From Dryas octopetala (Eukaryota; Streptophyta; Magnoliopsida; Rosales; Rosaceae), in the NCBI GenBank assembly GCA_963921425.1, contig OY992839.1:19204910-19268909 (forward strand): a stretch of DNA of 64,000 nucleotides, in the 5' to 3' direction. Made by a program: the position numbers and the translations under genes. The number at the start of each line of letters is the position of its first letter. Positions within the stretch are counted from its first letter, which is position 1. The notes below the pieces were generated by a model. The model had not been told where the DNA came from. It saw nothing but the letters and a program-made list of their open reading frames with translations, and ran no database searches. Shown piece after piece: positions 1 to 11,752 of this stretch.

Positions 1-269
1 TCTCTCTCTCTCTCTCATAAAAACCCTAAGGGTGTGTTTCGTAATGACAAAAATGCGTTTGGTTGCCGTATTGAGAAAACAGTTTTTGAAAAACACAAAA
101 TAGAATTTCTAGTTTATATTGTAAATTTAGAAACGACTAAATGATGTTTTCAGTGAATTTAGAAATCATTAAGAACACGGATCCAAATATAAAAAAATTT
201 ACAACTGAAAAAAAAAAAGAAACATGTGATCTGCACCTCCTCCCCACCTAGCCAGACCCACCTCCGACA

Positions 270-580
270 CAGAGCTGTCCCTGAGCATGGGCTGGAGGGG
301 CGACCGCCCAAGGCTCATCTTCAAGGAGGGCCCCAAATATATATATATATATATATATACACTATACAATAAAAATATAAACTATAATTAAAAATATATG
401 ATTTGTACAATTCCTATAAAAGTGTATATATAATACCTTATTTCTAAAAGGCTCAAATTTGTAAAAAGCCCCAACTGATTTTTTTATAACTAACTAGTAA
501 ATCAATTTATGTTTTAAACTTTCAATTCTCTATTGGAGAATTTAAACATTAAAGTTTCTTTTTGTTAAAAGAACAAGATT

Positions 581-622
<42 letters not shown>

Positions 623-1055
623 CACTTTCTCTTCATCCATTCCTTGCAACGGATTGGATCTTAAATTCTATAAGCTTCAGCCCGAGAGCTCTTCTTTGAT
701 TCTATTTCAATTTGGGGTTTCTCTTCTTTAGTCCTCATTCCCTCTCCAAAAAAATTAGAGTTTACTGTAATTAGTTTAATTAGTTTGGGGTTTCTCTTTT
801 TTAGTGTTCATTCCCTCTTTAAAGCTTGTATGTCCACTCCAAAGGCCCTGCAACCTTTTTTTTTTTTTTTTTTGGCCAAGGACTTTGCAACTTTAATTAG
901 TTTTGTATGAAATTATTATTTTTCAAGAATATGTAAATGGAAAACATCTCTACAGAAATTTATAATATTTTTTTTTTTGTAAAACTAAAATTGTGTACAA
1001 AGAGGCCCATTTCATATTTTTGCCCCGAGCCTCCAAAAAATCAAGAACGGCACTG
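270..1055. mobile_element. non-autonomous hAT element with 8-bp target duplication
   Basis: The ends are imperfect terminal inverted repeats: the left begins CAGAGCTGTCCCTGAG and the right, read on the minus strand, begins CAGTGCCGTTCTTGA. The flanks are CTCCGACA on the left and CTCCGGCA on the right, 7 of 8 matching, as expected for a hAT insertion. Next to the ends lie the GGGCCCC and GAGGCCCA stretches common in plant hAT elements with TTF-type transposases. No transposase is visible inside; the interior is AT-rich and holds a CT microsatellite and poly-T runs. It lies about 700 bp upstream of the eIF6 start codon, so it could affect distal promoter DNA. Confidence 0.6.
581..619. repeat. 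(CT)n microsatellite
   Basis: Nearly uninterrupted CT dinucleotides lie inside the hAT element. A shorter CT run opens the window at 1-16. Confidence 0.9.
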
Positions 1056-1701
1056 CTCCGGCAGCAGCCCTACCTCCCACTACTGCTCACCTCACCCATC
1101 TCTCTTCATCTCTCCTCTATTCTTCTATTTCTTTCTCTTTCTCTTTCTACCCATCTCTCAAAATATATACTTTGTAATCCCTTTATAGTTTCAAATTCTC
1201 GCTTCAATAAACAAATCAAGACTCTCAGTAACATCCATAGCAGGAAGCTCACGAGTCTTAATACCCTTATATAAAGAAAATACATTTGTTCAATTAGATA
1301 ATAGGTGCTTATAGTCTTGTCTCCATTAATAATATAACCACCAACAACTTTTCCACCTCTACGGTAGTCGCGCGAGCCGAAGTGGGTTGAGTTTTATGAA
1401 ATTTCTCTCTTTTTTAATTATATATTTTATGAAATTGGTTAATAATAATTTATAATTAATATCTTTTGTGAATATAATTATTTTGTTGTAATAATTAGTT
1501 AATATCAAATTTGTTTTCATTATTTTTGTTTTATATAATTATTTTTTAATTACGCTATTAGACGCCCTTCTTATATTTTGAGAATAAAAAATTTAATTTA
1601 TCATTTTTATTTTACAATATAAGTTTTTAAAAATTGTTCTGTAAAAGGTTACGAGAGGTGTCCTAATTTTCCCTCTTTCTTCCTCTTTTCCCGAAACACA
1701 A

Positions 1702-1748
1702 AAACCCTAATAACAAACTCATACCTGCTATTCAGACCTTAGGGTTTA
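1702..1748 (+). promoter_or_regulatory. telo-box pair in the eIF6 promoter/5' leader
   Basis: AAACCCTAA occurs at 1702-1710, and its reverse complement TTAGGGTTT lies at 1739-1747, just before the start codon. Telo-boxes are known from promoters and leaders of plant translation and ribosome-biogenesis genes, which fits the eIF6 gene that follows. Use as a binding site is inferred. Confidence 0.55.
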
Positions 1749-1752
1749 ATCC

Positions 1753-3452
1753 ATGGCTACCAGTAAGTCGTTCTTTCTTTCTTCCTTTTCTCCAAATATT
1801 GTTCTTATATTTTCTATATTTTGTTAATGGTAATGAAAAATTATTATTATTATTTTTTGGTTGAATTAATGGAAAATTAATTGGGTATGCAGGACTGCAA
1901 TTTGAGAACTCGTGCGAGGTTGGGGTTTTCTCGAAGTTGACGAACGCTTACTGTTTGGTTTCCATCGGAGGCTCTGAGAACTTTTACAGCACATTTGAGG
2001 CCGAGTTGGCTGACGTCATCCCTGTCGTCAAGACCTCCATTGGAGGCACTCGCATCATTGGCCGCCTCTGCGCTGGTATTTATTTATTTCAATTCATAGT
2101 CAATTTCTTTTAATTTTTTCTGTTTTTTTTTTTTTTTTTCAATAATTTAAATTTATTTGCAGGAAACAAAAATGGGCTTCTTTTGCCTCACACCACCACC
2201 GACCAAGGTCTTTTTCCTGTCTTTGTATCTTTTATTTTTTGTATTTTTGAATTTTGTTTTGTTTTTTTTTTTTGGTCTGTTGGGTTCTGTTGTGTATGGT
2301 ATGCTTTGCTTTGGTTTATTGTTACTTATTGAGCTTCTCTTGTTATTGAAATTTTGAAGAACTCCAGCACTTGAGGAACAGCTTGCCTGATCATGTTGTT
2401 GTTCAGCCCATTGAAGAGAGACTATCTGCTCTCGGTAACTGTATTACGTGCAATGATCATGTTGCTCTTGCACACACTGATCTTGATAAGGTGGGTATTC
2501 TTTTTCTACTTATTGCAAGTTGGCTTTGGTTATTTCATGTTCCTGTTTATTTTGCCTTGCGAAAAGCTGAATTGTTTCGTTGAAATTCAAGCAAATAACC
2601 CGTAAAGTCATTAAGAGTCCTTTTCATGGAAATCAAAGAGGAATCAAATGGGTGATACAATTTCCATTCCTCCACCAAAAAAGCATTCAACCCATCAAAT
2701 TCTAGGACTCCAGATTTTTGTTTTTTTGTTTCTATTGTAAAATCAATTCTTTGGAAAAGTTGTGAGGTCAGCTTCTCAGGCTTATATTTTATTTGGATGT
2801 CTCGGCTGAGATATGCATATGTGATTGTAGGACAGCCATGAACATACTGCTTAAATAAACAAATATGCAATGTGCATCCCAAGGCCCTCTATATCCATCT
2901 TTTTAATTTAGCCGATGACAAACTTTTAAATTAATTTGTTTTTTTTTTTTTTCATTTATTTGTTTCTTATTTTTTCTCAGGAAACAGAGGAAATGATTGC
3001 AGATGTTCTTGGAGTGGAAGTTTTTAGGCAGACAATTGCCGGTAATATTCTTGTGGGAAGCTACTGTGCCCTCTCCAACAGAGGTGGCTTGGTAAGAACA
3101 ACTCTCCTTGGTCTGGTGTTTCTGACGCATATTTGGTGAAAGGGTTTGTACTATAGTTGTTCCATCTTATTTTTCTTAATGGTCCCACTCTAAATCGTAA
3201 TTTCAAAAATACTTGGTGCAGGTTCATCCCCACACATCTGTTGAGGATTTGGAAGAACTTTCAACACTTCTTCAGGTCCCTCTGGTTGCTGGGACAGTTA
3301 ACCGTGGTAGTGAAGTGATAGCTGCCGGCATGACAGTGAATGACTGGACAGCATTCTGTGGATCAGACACAACTGCCACAGAACTATCAGTTATTGAGAG
3401 TGTTTTCAAGTTGAGAGAAATTAGGAAATCGTTGATTGACTCCTATGTCTGA
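1753..3452 (+). CDS. EIF6: eukaryotic translation initiation factor 6 (six exons)
   Basis: eIF6 binds the 60S ribosomal subunit, takes part in its nucleolar maturation and export, and prevents early joining to the 40S subunit. Coding exons are 1753-1762, 1893-2075, 2163-2207, 2360-2490, 2981-3091 and 3222-3452, all with GT-AG introns and matching phases. They give 711 bp, or 236 residues. The protein begins [19 protein letters not shown] and carries the family's strongly conserved segments: [74 protein letters not shown] and [12 protein letters not shown]. Plant eIF6 is usually about 245 residues. Here FKLRE runs directly into [10 protein letters not shown], so about nine residues are missing near the C-terminus. 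The very short first coding exon fits the sequence well. The core is intact and the gene is probably functional. Confidence 0.95.
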
Positions 3453-3595
3453 GCTAATCTCTGTGCTAGTAATCTCATCGATGGTTTATGTTTTAAGTTC
3501 ATATTTACAAGAAGTCTTATTTAAGTTCATATTATGGTTTATGTCTGAGCTTATCAATGGTTTTAAGTTCATATTCATAAGAAGTCTTATTTTAT
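3444..3595 (+). repeat. imperfect tandem duplication spanning the eIF6 stop codon
   Basis: The segment that starts at the last codons of eIF6 (TATGTCTGAGCT, about 3444-3525) recurs at about 3540-3594 with a small internal deletion. Both copies end in AAGTTCATATT followed by AAGAAGTCTTATTT. The repeat lies in the 3' untranslated region, so a second copy of the stop-codon context follows the real one. Confidence 0.65.
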
Positions 3596-3599
3596 CAAT

Positions 3600-3870
3600 C
3601 TTAATTATAAGAGCTCTGTTTTTCCACAAATCATGTGATTTTCCACAAATAAAGGAAAATTGGGGTTGCTATGTAATATATACTAATTAGAAGTACTTCC
3701 CATGTAAACCATTTGTAGTAGTCTCCAAATATTAATTAGGAGTGCTCTCCAAGTATCATTTGCCTATAAATAAGCCTAATGAAAGCCATGAAGGCACACG
3801 CTTGAGATCTCCATAGTTCTCTCTTGTATTCTCTCAGTCCTCTCTCTTCATTTTCATTAATTTTTATAAT
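3600..3870 (+). other. LTR-like segment with TATA motif, downstream of eIF6
   Basis: CCTATAAATAAGCC near 3765 is followed by a pyrimidine-rich stretch with ATTCTCTCAG, a layout typical of the U3-R part of copia-type LTRs. I cannot find both ends, a target duplication or any internal region. It may instead be the 3' untranslated or flanking DNA of eIF6. Confidence 0.3.
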
Positions 3871-4960
3871 ATATATATATTGCATATATGTATATAAATC
3901 TATAAATATATATAGAGAAAAAGTTTCTCCAGATGCTGCTTTAAAAAAAAAATTATTATTATAGTATGCATGTCATGCATCCTAATTAATCTCTAGTGCA
4001 TCAATTGATTATATGTAATAGTAAGGTACAAAAAATTAATAATCAGGTATATCAGTGTGTTTAATTAGCTTGACATGTGGCATTTTATGAGCTGCATATT
4101 TATGTTTTTACCTTTCATGTAACACGTACTCTCATATTACACGCTTCCCCATATTGCATGATAAACCCCCATAAGCCATAACCCACACACTCACGCCAAC
4201 AATCTACTTGACTACTTGCACACCTACCAGCGTGAATAGAAGAAAAGTGAGTTTGGCATGATGTTATTTCTATTCCACATCCTTATACTTTTAGACAAAC
4301 CGATCAATCAACTAGTGTTATATAATTTTATTTTTTTAAAATATCTTTCCAACTATATTTATATTAATTATGTATCATTTTTAATTTTTTTGTTTCATAT
4401 ATTTATGAATGATTTGTATTGTTTTGATTACTTGATTTGTTGTTTTCTTTAATTCTTTTGGTGACTTGAGATTTATTTTGTGTTTTGTTTGATTTTTTGT
4501 ACATGATTTTGCTTGTTTTATTTTTAAATTAACTAGATTTGGACTATTATTTTGTTGTAGTTTCAGTTTTCTGATACAGTTTCAGTTCGCAGTTTCAGTT
4601 TTTAAATATAGTTTCAGTTCACAATTTTAATTTTTTGATTAGTTCAGTTTCAATATTTTTAAGTTTACTCTTATTTTTTGTTGCATGACAAATATAAATG
4701 GTCTTAATTTAAGAGTTTTTGTTTTTGTTTTGGACAGTACTATGCTATGGATAAGTTTGTTTAAATTTTTTGAAAATTAATTTCAAAGTTTTGTTTGATT
4801 TTAGTAAACTGGCATTCTCTGTGGAGATAATTTTTTTTTTTTTTTAAAAGGGATTGATTAATATTTTTAACATTGAAAGTGTTTGATATTTAACATTGCA
4901 AAATGAATATGTACCTCTTAAATTGGTTTATATTTTAACTTACTTATGGCGTTATGAGTG
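3871..4960. other. AT-rich intergenic DNA, no gene recognised
   Basis: The sequence is AT-rich with several poly-T runs and repeats of the phrase AGTTTCAGTT (about 4555-4650). The open frames here are low-complexity, without codon bias or recognisable domains. No RNA gene was seen. Confidence 0.6.
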
Positions 4961-5296
4961 GGTTTGACAAAAAAAGTGAAAAGATATTTCTTTCGAAGGC
5001 CTCAAGACATTTCTAACGATACCAAAAAAGTGAGAACTATGAATCGTTCAATTCTGCAAGCTCGTGAACTCAAGACATTTCTAACGATACCAAAATTACG
5101 ATGAAAAACTCGTTATTTAATTTAGTCAACTTCTGTGTCAAACCACTTGTAAAAGTGAATTAAAATAAACATTTTAAAAAACAATAAATTTTCAATAATT
5201 CTATGTAAAAACAAGATAGATTATAAATGAAAATTTTGGATTTTCTGAGATATTACAATCTACCCCCTTTAAAAAGTTTCGTCCTCGAAATTCCTA
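4961..5296 (-). mobile_element. 3' end of a Ty3/gypsy element: polypurine tract and LTR start
   Basis: On the minus strand, TTTCGAGGACGAAAC is followed by AAAGGGGGTAGA and then TGTAATATCTCAG. This is the classic 3' end of plant chromovirus-type gypsy elements: last codons, polypurine tract, then LTR start. The LTR therefore begins at about 5257 and runs toward lower coordinates; its other end was not found. Inside, AAGACATTTCTAACGATACC occurs twice (near 5003 and 5071). The coding part is lost right of about 5296. Its LTR start resembles the one at 10309. Confidence 0.55.
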
Positions 5297-5920
5297 AGTT
5301 ACAAACATCAAGTAAAACAAATTTTGTTGTCACACAACTTTCTAGTCTTAAGTTGTAATTTTTTTAGCCACACAAACAAAGCAAAATCAAACATGGAAAT
5401 AGGAATTTATCTAGACTAATTATTTATACCATAATTGAAACTCGGAACATGACTTAAGTGGTGGATTTAGTTAGTAAAAAAGGAAAACAATATTTTTAAT
5501 CCCTCTTACAAGTTTTATTTCACTCTAGTTCTATAAACTGAGATAGATATAAATAACACAAAAGTTTATTATTTGATGGAAAAAATGTGCTTAAAATTTT
5601 TGGCACAGTTTCGTCTATTTTTCGAATATTTCCATGATATATATATAACTTGTAAAAAGATCAACATTTCCCAAGATTCTTTTCCATACATAAAGCAATA
5701 ATTTACACCTTATATTTTCCAGACCATCCACCACAAAACAATAGTACCAAATTACATCAGGTTAACACAACAACCATAATTAACATTAAACCATTTTCCA
5801 CAAACATGAAAGTAAAATAGAGTTACATATGCTAAAAAATAATTTCACTAACAACTTATTCTATTTCACTTCAAATTATTCATATTAATCCATTCATTTT
5901 CTTTCTTGTTTACCATTCGT
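5297..5920. other. AT-rich intergenic DNA, nothing recognised
   Basis: I see no credible coding frame, RNA gene or repeat ends. The neighbouring gypsy fragment stops at about 5296. Confidence 0.5.
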
Positions 5921-6110
5921 CCTAGTTATTAGCCCAGTGTCGTGTTTATGAGCTTCCATCAACGATCACGACTAACCGCCTCGGATTAAAGCCATCGAGT
6001 ATACCAAACGGATCCCTTGACCAGGTTTAAGGTCTTTCACCTAAGGGAAACACAGTTCTTGCTTACTTCTCATACCTGGGCTAACCAATTCACCATTTTA
6101 TCACCAACAT
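5921..6110 (-). mobile_element. probable gypsy LTR fragment
   Basis: This GC-richer tract (for example GGATCCCTTGACCAGG and AAGGTCTTTCACC) stands out from its AT-rich surroundings. Read on the minus strand, its style resembles the transcribed part of the long LTR at 10.3-13.5 kb. No boundaries were found. Confidence 0.3.
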
Positions 6111-6737
6111 TCAATTTCTTTACACATAAACACATTTCTTTCAAAGCTATGTCATTCAATTCTTAACATCCAAAATGTGCAAATATATATAAATACAATG
6201 TACATGTCCAAATAATTCTTCCCATAGCGTAGATTATTTTCCCTCATGCCCACACTGCATTACTAATCACAATTCAACACCCAATTATCCAGATACTCTT
6301 CCTTTCAAATCCACCATTAAACAATAATGACATAGTATTCAATTATTGCTGTGTTTTAATTATTTAAGCACTCAAGGTGACTTTTTTCTTTAGTAAGATC
6401 TTGTTTTGCTTAGAAATTACATACTCTAAGCATTCCAAGTACAGTAGTGCACCCACTCTAAGGCACAACCAGAAATCAAGGAGCTTTGTATTTATGACTT
6501 TTTTTTTTTTTTTTTTGTATTTATGAGTTTAAATACCAAGCTAGATGTGGAAAAATTGGCCTAACTACTGATACTTGGCATTAAAGGTGAAAGGGAAATT
6601 TCATTAAATAACCCTTTTAATACAACTCTAACTTTTTTAACCCTCCTTTCCCAACTTTATCTTTTTTTACTTTTTGGTCTCTTTTCGGACAAAAATGCCC
6701 ATGACATACATGTCTCTTCTCTCTCCTCAAATTTTCA

Positions 6738-6797
<60 letters not shown>

Positions 6798-7082
6798 TCT
6801 TCTTCTTCTTCTTCTTCACATATCTAAGATCTAAACCAACTCACCCACAAGTCTAAACTATATTGTTGGACAGTGGTTTGCTGGAGATCAGAATTGTTAC
6901 ATCTAAACTAACCCACCCTGATATATTAATCTTAGTCCAAGATCTAAACCCAATGCCCAGATTGGAACAACAAGTGGGTGGATCATAACAACACCATATC
7001 TCTACATATTTATAAAATCTTGGTCCCTTAGACATATATTGAATCTAAAACTTATTTTTTAATTTTTTGTTTTAATTAAGTT
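6111..7082. other. intergenic DNA with microsatellites, no gene recognised
   Basis: The stretch is AT-rich. The only clear structure is the compound CT/CTT microsatellite. Frames crossing it are low-complexity serine/leucine artefacts. Confidence 0.55.
6742..6817. repeat. compound (CT)n(CTT)n microsatellite
   Basis: About 52 bp of CT dinucleotides pass directly into about 24 bp of CTT trinucleotides. Confidence 0.9.
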
Positions 7083-7324
7083 TGGTTATGTTCATGCATG
7101 ACCTTTCTTAAGAAAAGAATGGAAGAAGAATTTCTTGTATATTACGTTAAAGGTTTGTACAAGGTATATATGAACAAAGAGAACGTAAAAAACTCTTATA
7201 ATTAAGCTATACTATAGACCATATATGATACAATAGGAAAGTGTTTCATTGATTGATTCCTGGAGATCTGGTAATCCCAAATTGGGAAATCAATTGACTT
7301 CTAAATCTTCTGATTTTCATAACA
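7083..7324 (-). repeat. 3' LTR of the copia element
   Basis: The LTR follows the polypurine tract on the minus strand. It starts TGTTATG and ends CATAACCA, giving short inverted ends of the TG...CA type and a length of about 242 bp, usual for small copia LTRs. The partner 5' LTR is absent, so identity-based dating is impossible. Confidence 0.6.
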
Positions 7325-7337
7325 CTCCCTCTCAAGT

Positions 7338-8814
7338 TGGTGAGTGAATGTCATGAACTGCCAACTTGCTCAATAGGAATAAAAAAATTTCTCTCCCTAT
7401 GGCCTTTGTAAACATGTCGGCTACCTGCCTTGAAGATGGAACGAAACTGGTGACCACTGTACCTTCCTAAATTTTATCCCGTACAAAGTGGCAGTCTATT
7501 TCTATATGTCGTGTCCTTTCATGGAACACTGGATTAGCTGCGATATGAAGAGCTACTTGATTATCACAATATAAGACAGCTGGACCCATGTTGCCTACAT
7601 GCAAGTCTCAAAAAAGACTTTGTAACCAAGAGAACTCACAGCAAGCCGCCACCATGGAACAATACTTGGCCTCTGCTGAAGACAAAGAGACTATTTTCTA
7701 CTTCTTGCTCTTCCATGATATCAATGAATTCCCAAGGAAAACACAATAGCCTGTAGTGGACCTCCGAGTTATTGGACATCATGCCCAATCAAAATCACAA
7801 TAAGCCTTTAACTGCAAAGGACTTTGTGATGAAAACAAAAAACCTTGTCCCAGTGTGCTTTTTAGGTATCGAAGGACACGCAAGGCCGCATCATAATGAG
7901 GCTTGCGTGGTTACTACATGAACCTGTTCAAAGTGTGCACTGAAAAGATGATGTCAAGCCTGGTAATAGTAAGGATAAATCAGCCTCCCTACCAATCGTC
8001 GATACTTCGAAGGATCATGAAGTAAGTCACCCTCATATGGCAGTAACTTCAAGTTCTATTCCATAGGGAAACCAGCAAGTCTTGAGCCCAAAACACCTAC
8101 ATCTTTAAGTATGTCCAACACGTATTTTCGTTGAGAAATAAAAATACCCCTTTTTGAACGAGCTACTTCTATTCCCAAGAAATATTTAAGGTCACCCAAA
8201 TCTTTAATACGGAACCGTGTATTCAAGAAGGCTTTGAGGGCATTAATAGCCACTAGGTCATTTCCAGTTATCAAAATATCATCGACATAAATAAGGAGGG
8301 CTGTAAAGGATTTACCACTTTTCTTTGTGAAGAGCGAATAATCTGACTTAGATTGAGTGTACCCAACAGTCTGAATAGCCTCAGAAAATTTGAAGAACCA
8401 CTGGTGAGAAGCTTGCTTTAAACCATATAAAGATTTGTTCAGGCGACACACCATGTGCTTCCCCTGTTGCTGAAGGCCAGAAGGCGGCACCATATAAATT
8501 TCCTCAAGTAGATCACCGTGGATGAAAGCATTATTGACATCCAAATGATGGAGGGACTAATGCTAGGAAGCAGAGAGCTAGAAGGCAACAGAAAGTAACC
8601 AACTTCGCAGTAGGCGAGAAAGTATCATGATAGTCGATCCCTTCGAATTGAGTGTAACCTTGGCCACTAAACAAGCCTTGTAGCACTCGATAGTGCCATC
8701 GGATTTGTGCTTAATTTTGTAAATCCACTTGCAGCTGATAGGTTCCTCACTAGGAGGTAGATGAGTAAGGGTCCAAGTATTATTTACCTCCAATGCCTGA
8801 ATTTCAGAGGCCAT
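7338..8814 (-). pseudogene. copia reverse transcriptase and RNase H remnant
   Basis: The RT domain is clearest at 8056-8544: it opens MDVNNAFIHGDL, contains NKSLYGLKQA and the catalytic YVDDILI motif, and ends with KDLGDLKYFLGIEV. The segment 8578-8814, in another frame, holds the part just before it (WIYKIKHKSDG). RNase H lies in broken pieces at 7338-8050 and includes the region around a tract encoding SAEAKYC-like residues. Frame changes and stops separate the parts. In an active element this would copy the genomic RNA into DNA. Confidence 0.85.
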
Positions 8815-8969
8815 GGCCTCTCTCCACTTGGGATCTTTGATAGCTTATGCATAAGAGTTAGGTTCAACAGGAAGAGTAATATTGGTAATAAAGGATTGAT
8901 AAGAGGGAGAAAGATGTTTATAAGTGAGATAATTACACAAAGGATGATGAGTACTAGACGAAGAAGAAC

Positions 8970-9965
8970 CTATGGAGAAGGCAACACAACAGTCGAACAA
9001 ACATAATCGTTAAGGTGGGCCGGCGGTTTTTTTGGTCTGGTAGACTGTCGCAAAGGGGGCTGTGACTCAAATGGGGGAGTGAGTTCGGTGTCTGGGTTGG
9101 TAATGGTGGGGAGGATAGGTGGGTCAGATTGGATAGGTGAAGATGACTCAAGGGGTCGGGATGCAACATGTGGTAAAGTGGCAGAGGTAGGCTCAGTAAA
9201 GGGAATAGCATTGTCTGATAGGTGGGGTGTGGCAAGAGGAATCAGTGTGGCATTGGAGCCCGTAGGAGCCGTGACACCCGAACTGGTGGGCAAAGTAGAA
9301 CTTGTGCCAAAAGGAAAAACAGACTCATGAAAAACCACATCCCGACTAGTGAAGACTTGTCTAGTGTTAAGGTCGTATAATTTATATGCTTTCTGCCTAA
9401 TGGGGTACCCTATAAAGACGCACCTACAAGCCCTCATATCGAACTTATGTAATGGGTGCACATTAGTAGCATAAGCTAAGCAGCCAAAGGTTTTTAAGTG
9501 TTTATAGGGAGGAGAGTGGGCGAAAAGTTTCTCATAAGGTGATTTATTGGATAAGAGGGGAGTAGGTAACCTATTTATGAGATAAACGACAGTAAGGATG
9601 CAATCCCCCCAAACATGTAAAGGCAATTGACTTTGAAAGCATAGTGCCTTAGCGACTTACAGAATGTGTCGGTGCTTACGCTCCACAACTCCATTTTGTT
9701 GTGGGGTGTAAGTACATGAGCACTGATAAATCATACCATTCTCTCGGAAAAAAGCATGTAAGGACAAAAACTCACTCCCATTGTCAGTGCAAACTTTTTG
9801 GACTTGTTGGTGAAACTGTGTTTGAACATAAGCAAAAAAAGATCTTAACTATTGTTGAGTTTTAGATTTGTTGTTCATTAGATAAACCCAAGTAGTACAA
9901 GAGAAATCATCAACAATTGTTGAAAATATGGCAGTGGGGTCAATGAGTTGAAAATCAGCCAAACA
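8970..9965 (-). pseudogene. copia integrase remnant
   Basis: The core occupies about 9630-9965, with the first catalytic aspartate in TIVDDFS, the second in VCTDNGSEF, and the glutamate in TPQQNGVVERKHR. The C-terminal part (8970-9626) contains the family segments LINRLPTPLL, FGCLAYA and CVFIGYP, then a proline/serine-rich linker. An in-frame stop lies in the core, and upstream gag-protease is gone. Confidence 0.85.
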
Positions 9966-10308
9966 AGGTTTTTGAAACATGGCAGCCTATTGATTTTCAA
10001 ATTGCAACCATTCTAAGCCATTATGTCAACATTCTAAACCTAAGAACTTGTGATAATGAATTTGAGAGTTTTGTTGGGAGGTTTCTTACCAAAAATTTCT
10101 TTGAAGGCAGTGTTGCTGCACCTCTCCTTCCCTTTTCCTTGGACTCCTTGGTTGTTCTTGAATTCCTTCAAGTTATTTTGTTTCTCTGTCTCTCTTTCTT
10201 TCTTTCTTTCTCTCGTTGAAACTGAACTGATTGTGGGAAGGTTTGTCTGAAATGTGTTTGGTTTATAAAGTATAATTTATGGCTGTTGGAGGGAAAACAA
10301 AGAGTCCT
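9966..10308. other. short intergenic stretch, no gene recognised
   Basis: An open frame at 10050-10250 is hydrophobic and low-complexity without family motifs. A TTTC microsatellite-like run lies near 10196-10213. Confidence 0.5.
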
Positions 10309-11118
10309 TGTAAGACCCTAGAATTTTTCATATTTTGTTTTTCGGTTTGTTACATTTAGTTATCGAAATTGATGAATTTTTTCGAAAGACCAAGTGAGCA
10401 AGAGTAGGCCTTGGTAGCGTACAGCCCATTTTTCTGAGAGTAATGACGTTTGGTTCGTCAAAATTGAAGTTCGGATGAGAAGTTTCGAATTTTCAAAATT
10501 GGATATTTGTTTTAGGTTATTATTTGATTTTATGGAATTTTATTTGGATAAGTTGGATTTTTCATAAAAATTCTAAAGATCAAAATAATGTTTTAAGGCC
10601 ATAGATAATCAGTACTCAGCCTCACGAGTTCGTAAGATTTTTCGGAGCTCGAATGTATTTTTGAAGTTGGAGAAAATAGAAAAAATTGGGAAAAAGAAAA
10701 TTGACACACGTGGACGCTGACTAGGACTGCCAGTGCCACGTGGCGTGGCCGGTTGGCTAGACGCGCTGACGGAGCTTCAGCAGGCAGCTGCACGAAAGTA
10801 GCTTAAGCTGCATCACACCGAATCCCTCACGTATGATTTAATCTGTGTTGTTCGCCTTCATTAAAGCCAATTAATCTTGGCTATCCATTCAAGAACCGAA
10901 AAGGAAAAAAAAATAGAGAGAAAGAGAGGAGCGACTCGTTTCGCCAAGCCAAGTCACCCGCTTGTTTCCTCTCACAGAAAGTGACCCGTATGCCGCTCCA
11001 TTGGTTTTTTTTGACCCAGTTCGCTTCCAACACCTCTATTTCACATGTTGTAGATGATTTGTGAGTGAGAACTTGTCCCACATTGAAGAAATAATAGAAC
11101 CTCTCATTTCTATAAGCC

Positions 11119-11126
11119 TATAAATA
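11119..11126 (+). promoter_or_regulatory. LTR TATA box
   Basis: TATAAATA is followed about 30 bp later by the expected start region of the retroelement transcript (CACACCAAAATCTTG). Confidence 0.45.
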
Positions 11127-11501
11127 GAACCTCACCCCCCCCATACTCTTCACACCAAAATCTTGTGATACCTTCAAAATTTTCTTGAGACAAAACACTA
11201 GTTGAGAGTCTCTTAAGTTTAAAATATTTGTTTGGGTTATTTTCTTGGGTGCCCTTAAGGATTTTTCACCTAGAAATATATCAAGCAAATAATTTTGGCA
11301 ATTTGTAGGAAAACTCTGCCAAATTTTCTACTCACCTTGGTAAGTCTTTGGGTAAGACTCTTGAACTTGGTTAAGTTATTTTATTTTGAGATTATTTACT
11401 TATTAGGCTTTAATTTCTGTTTTAGGAATTATATTTGTGGAAATTAAGCTAAGAAAGTCTACAACCAGGTATTTTAATCTCTACTTTCTCTTTAAGTTTT
11501 T

Positions 11502-11752
11502 TATGCATGATTAATTAGTTAAGTTGGATTTATTAGATTAATTAATCATGTTTTAAAAGTTGGTCTTATTTATGCATGATTAATTAATTAAGTTGGATTT
11601 ATTAAAATTAGTTAATCATGTCTAAATTGGATTTAAGTACAGAATTAATTAATAGAGTTGGATTTATTAAATTAATTAATTATGCCTAAGTTGGATTTAA
11701 TTACATAATTAGTTGATTAAAATTGGATTTATTATAATAAATTAATTATGTA
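11502..11752 (+). repeat. minisatellite of about 60-bp units inside the LTR
   Basis: Four to five diverged units share GATTAATTA, then AAGTTGGATTTATTA, then ATTAATTATG. The unit count is by eye. Confidence 0.65.

Larger units (their letters stand above)
7083..9965 (-). mobile_element. truncated Ty1/copia retrotransposon
   Basis: Read on the minus strand the order is integrase, reverse transcriptase, RNase H, polypurine tract (CTTGAGAGGGAG, about 7324-7337) and 3' LTR. Gag, protease and the 5' LTR are missing: homology stops near 9965, where the integrase core begins. Integrase before RT is the copia arrangement. Several stops and frame changes show a dead copy. Confidence 0.9.

Noticed and set aside
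4258..4452. Open frame in AT-rich DNA
   Set aside because: A translation dominated by Phe/Leu/Ile/Tyr from AT-rich sequence, with no homology cue.
10050..10250. Open frame between the copia fragment and the long LTR
   Set aside because: Hydrophobic, Phe/Ser-rich low-complexity translation with no family motif and no supporting splice or promoter context.
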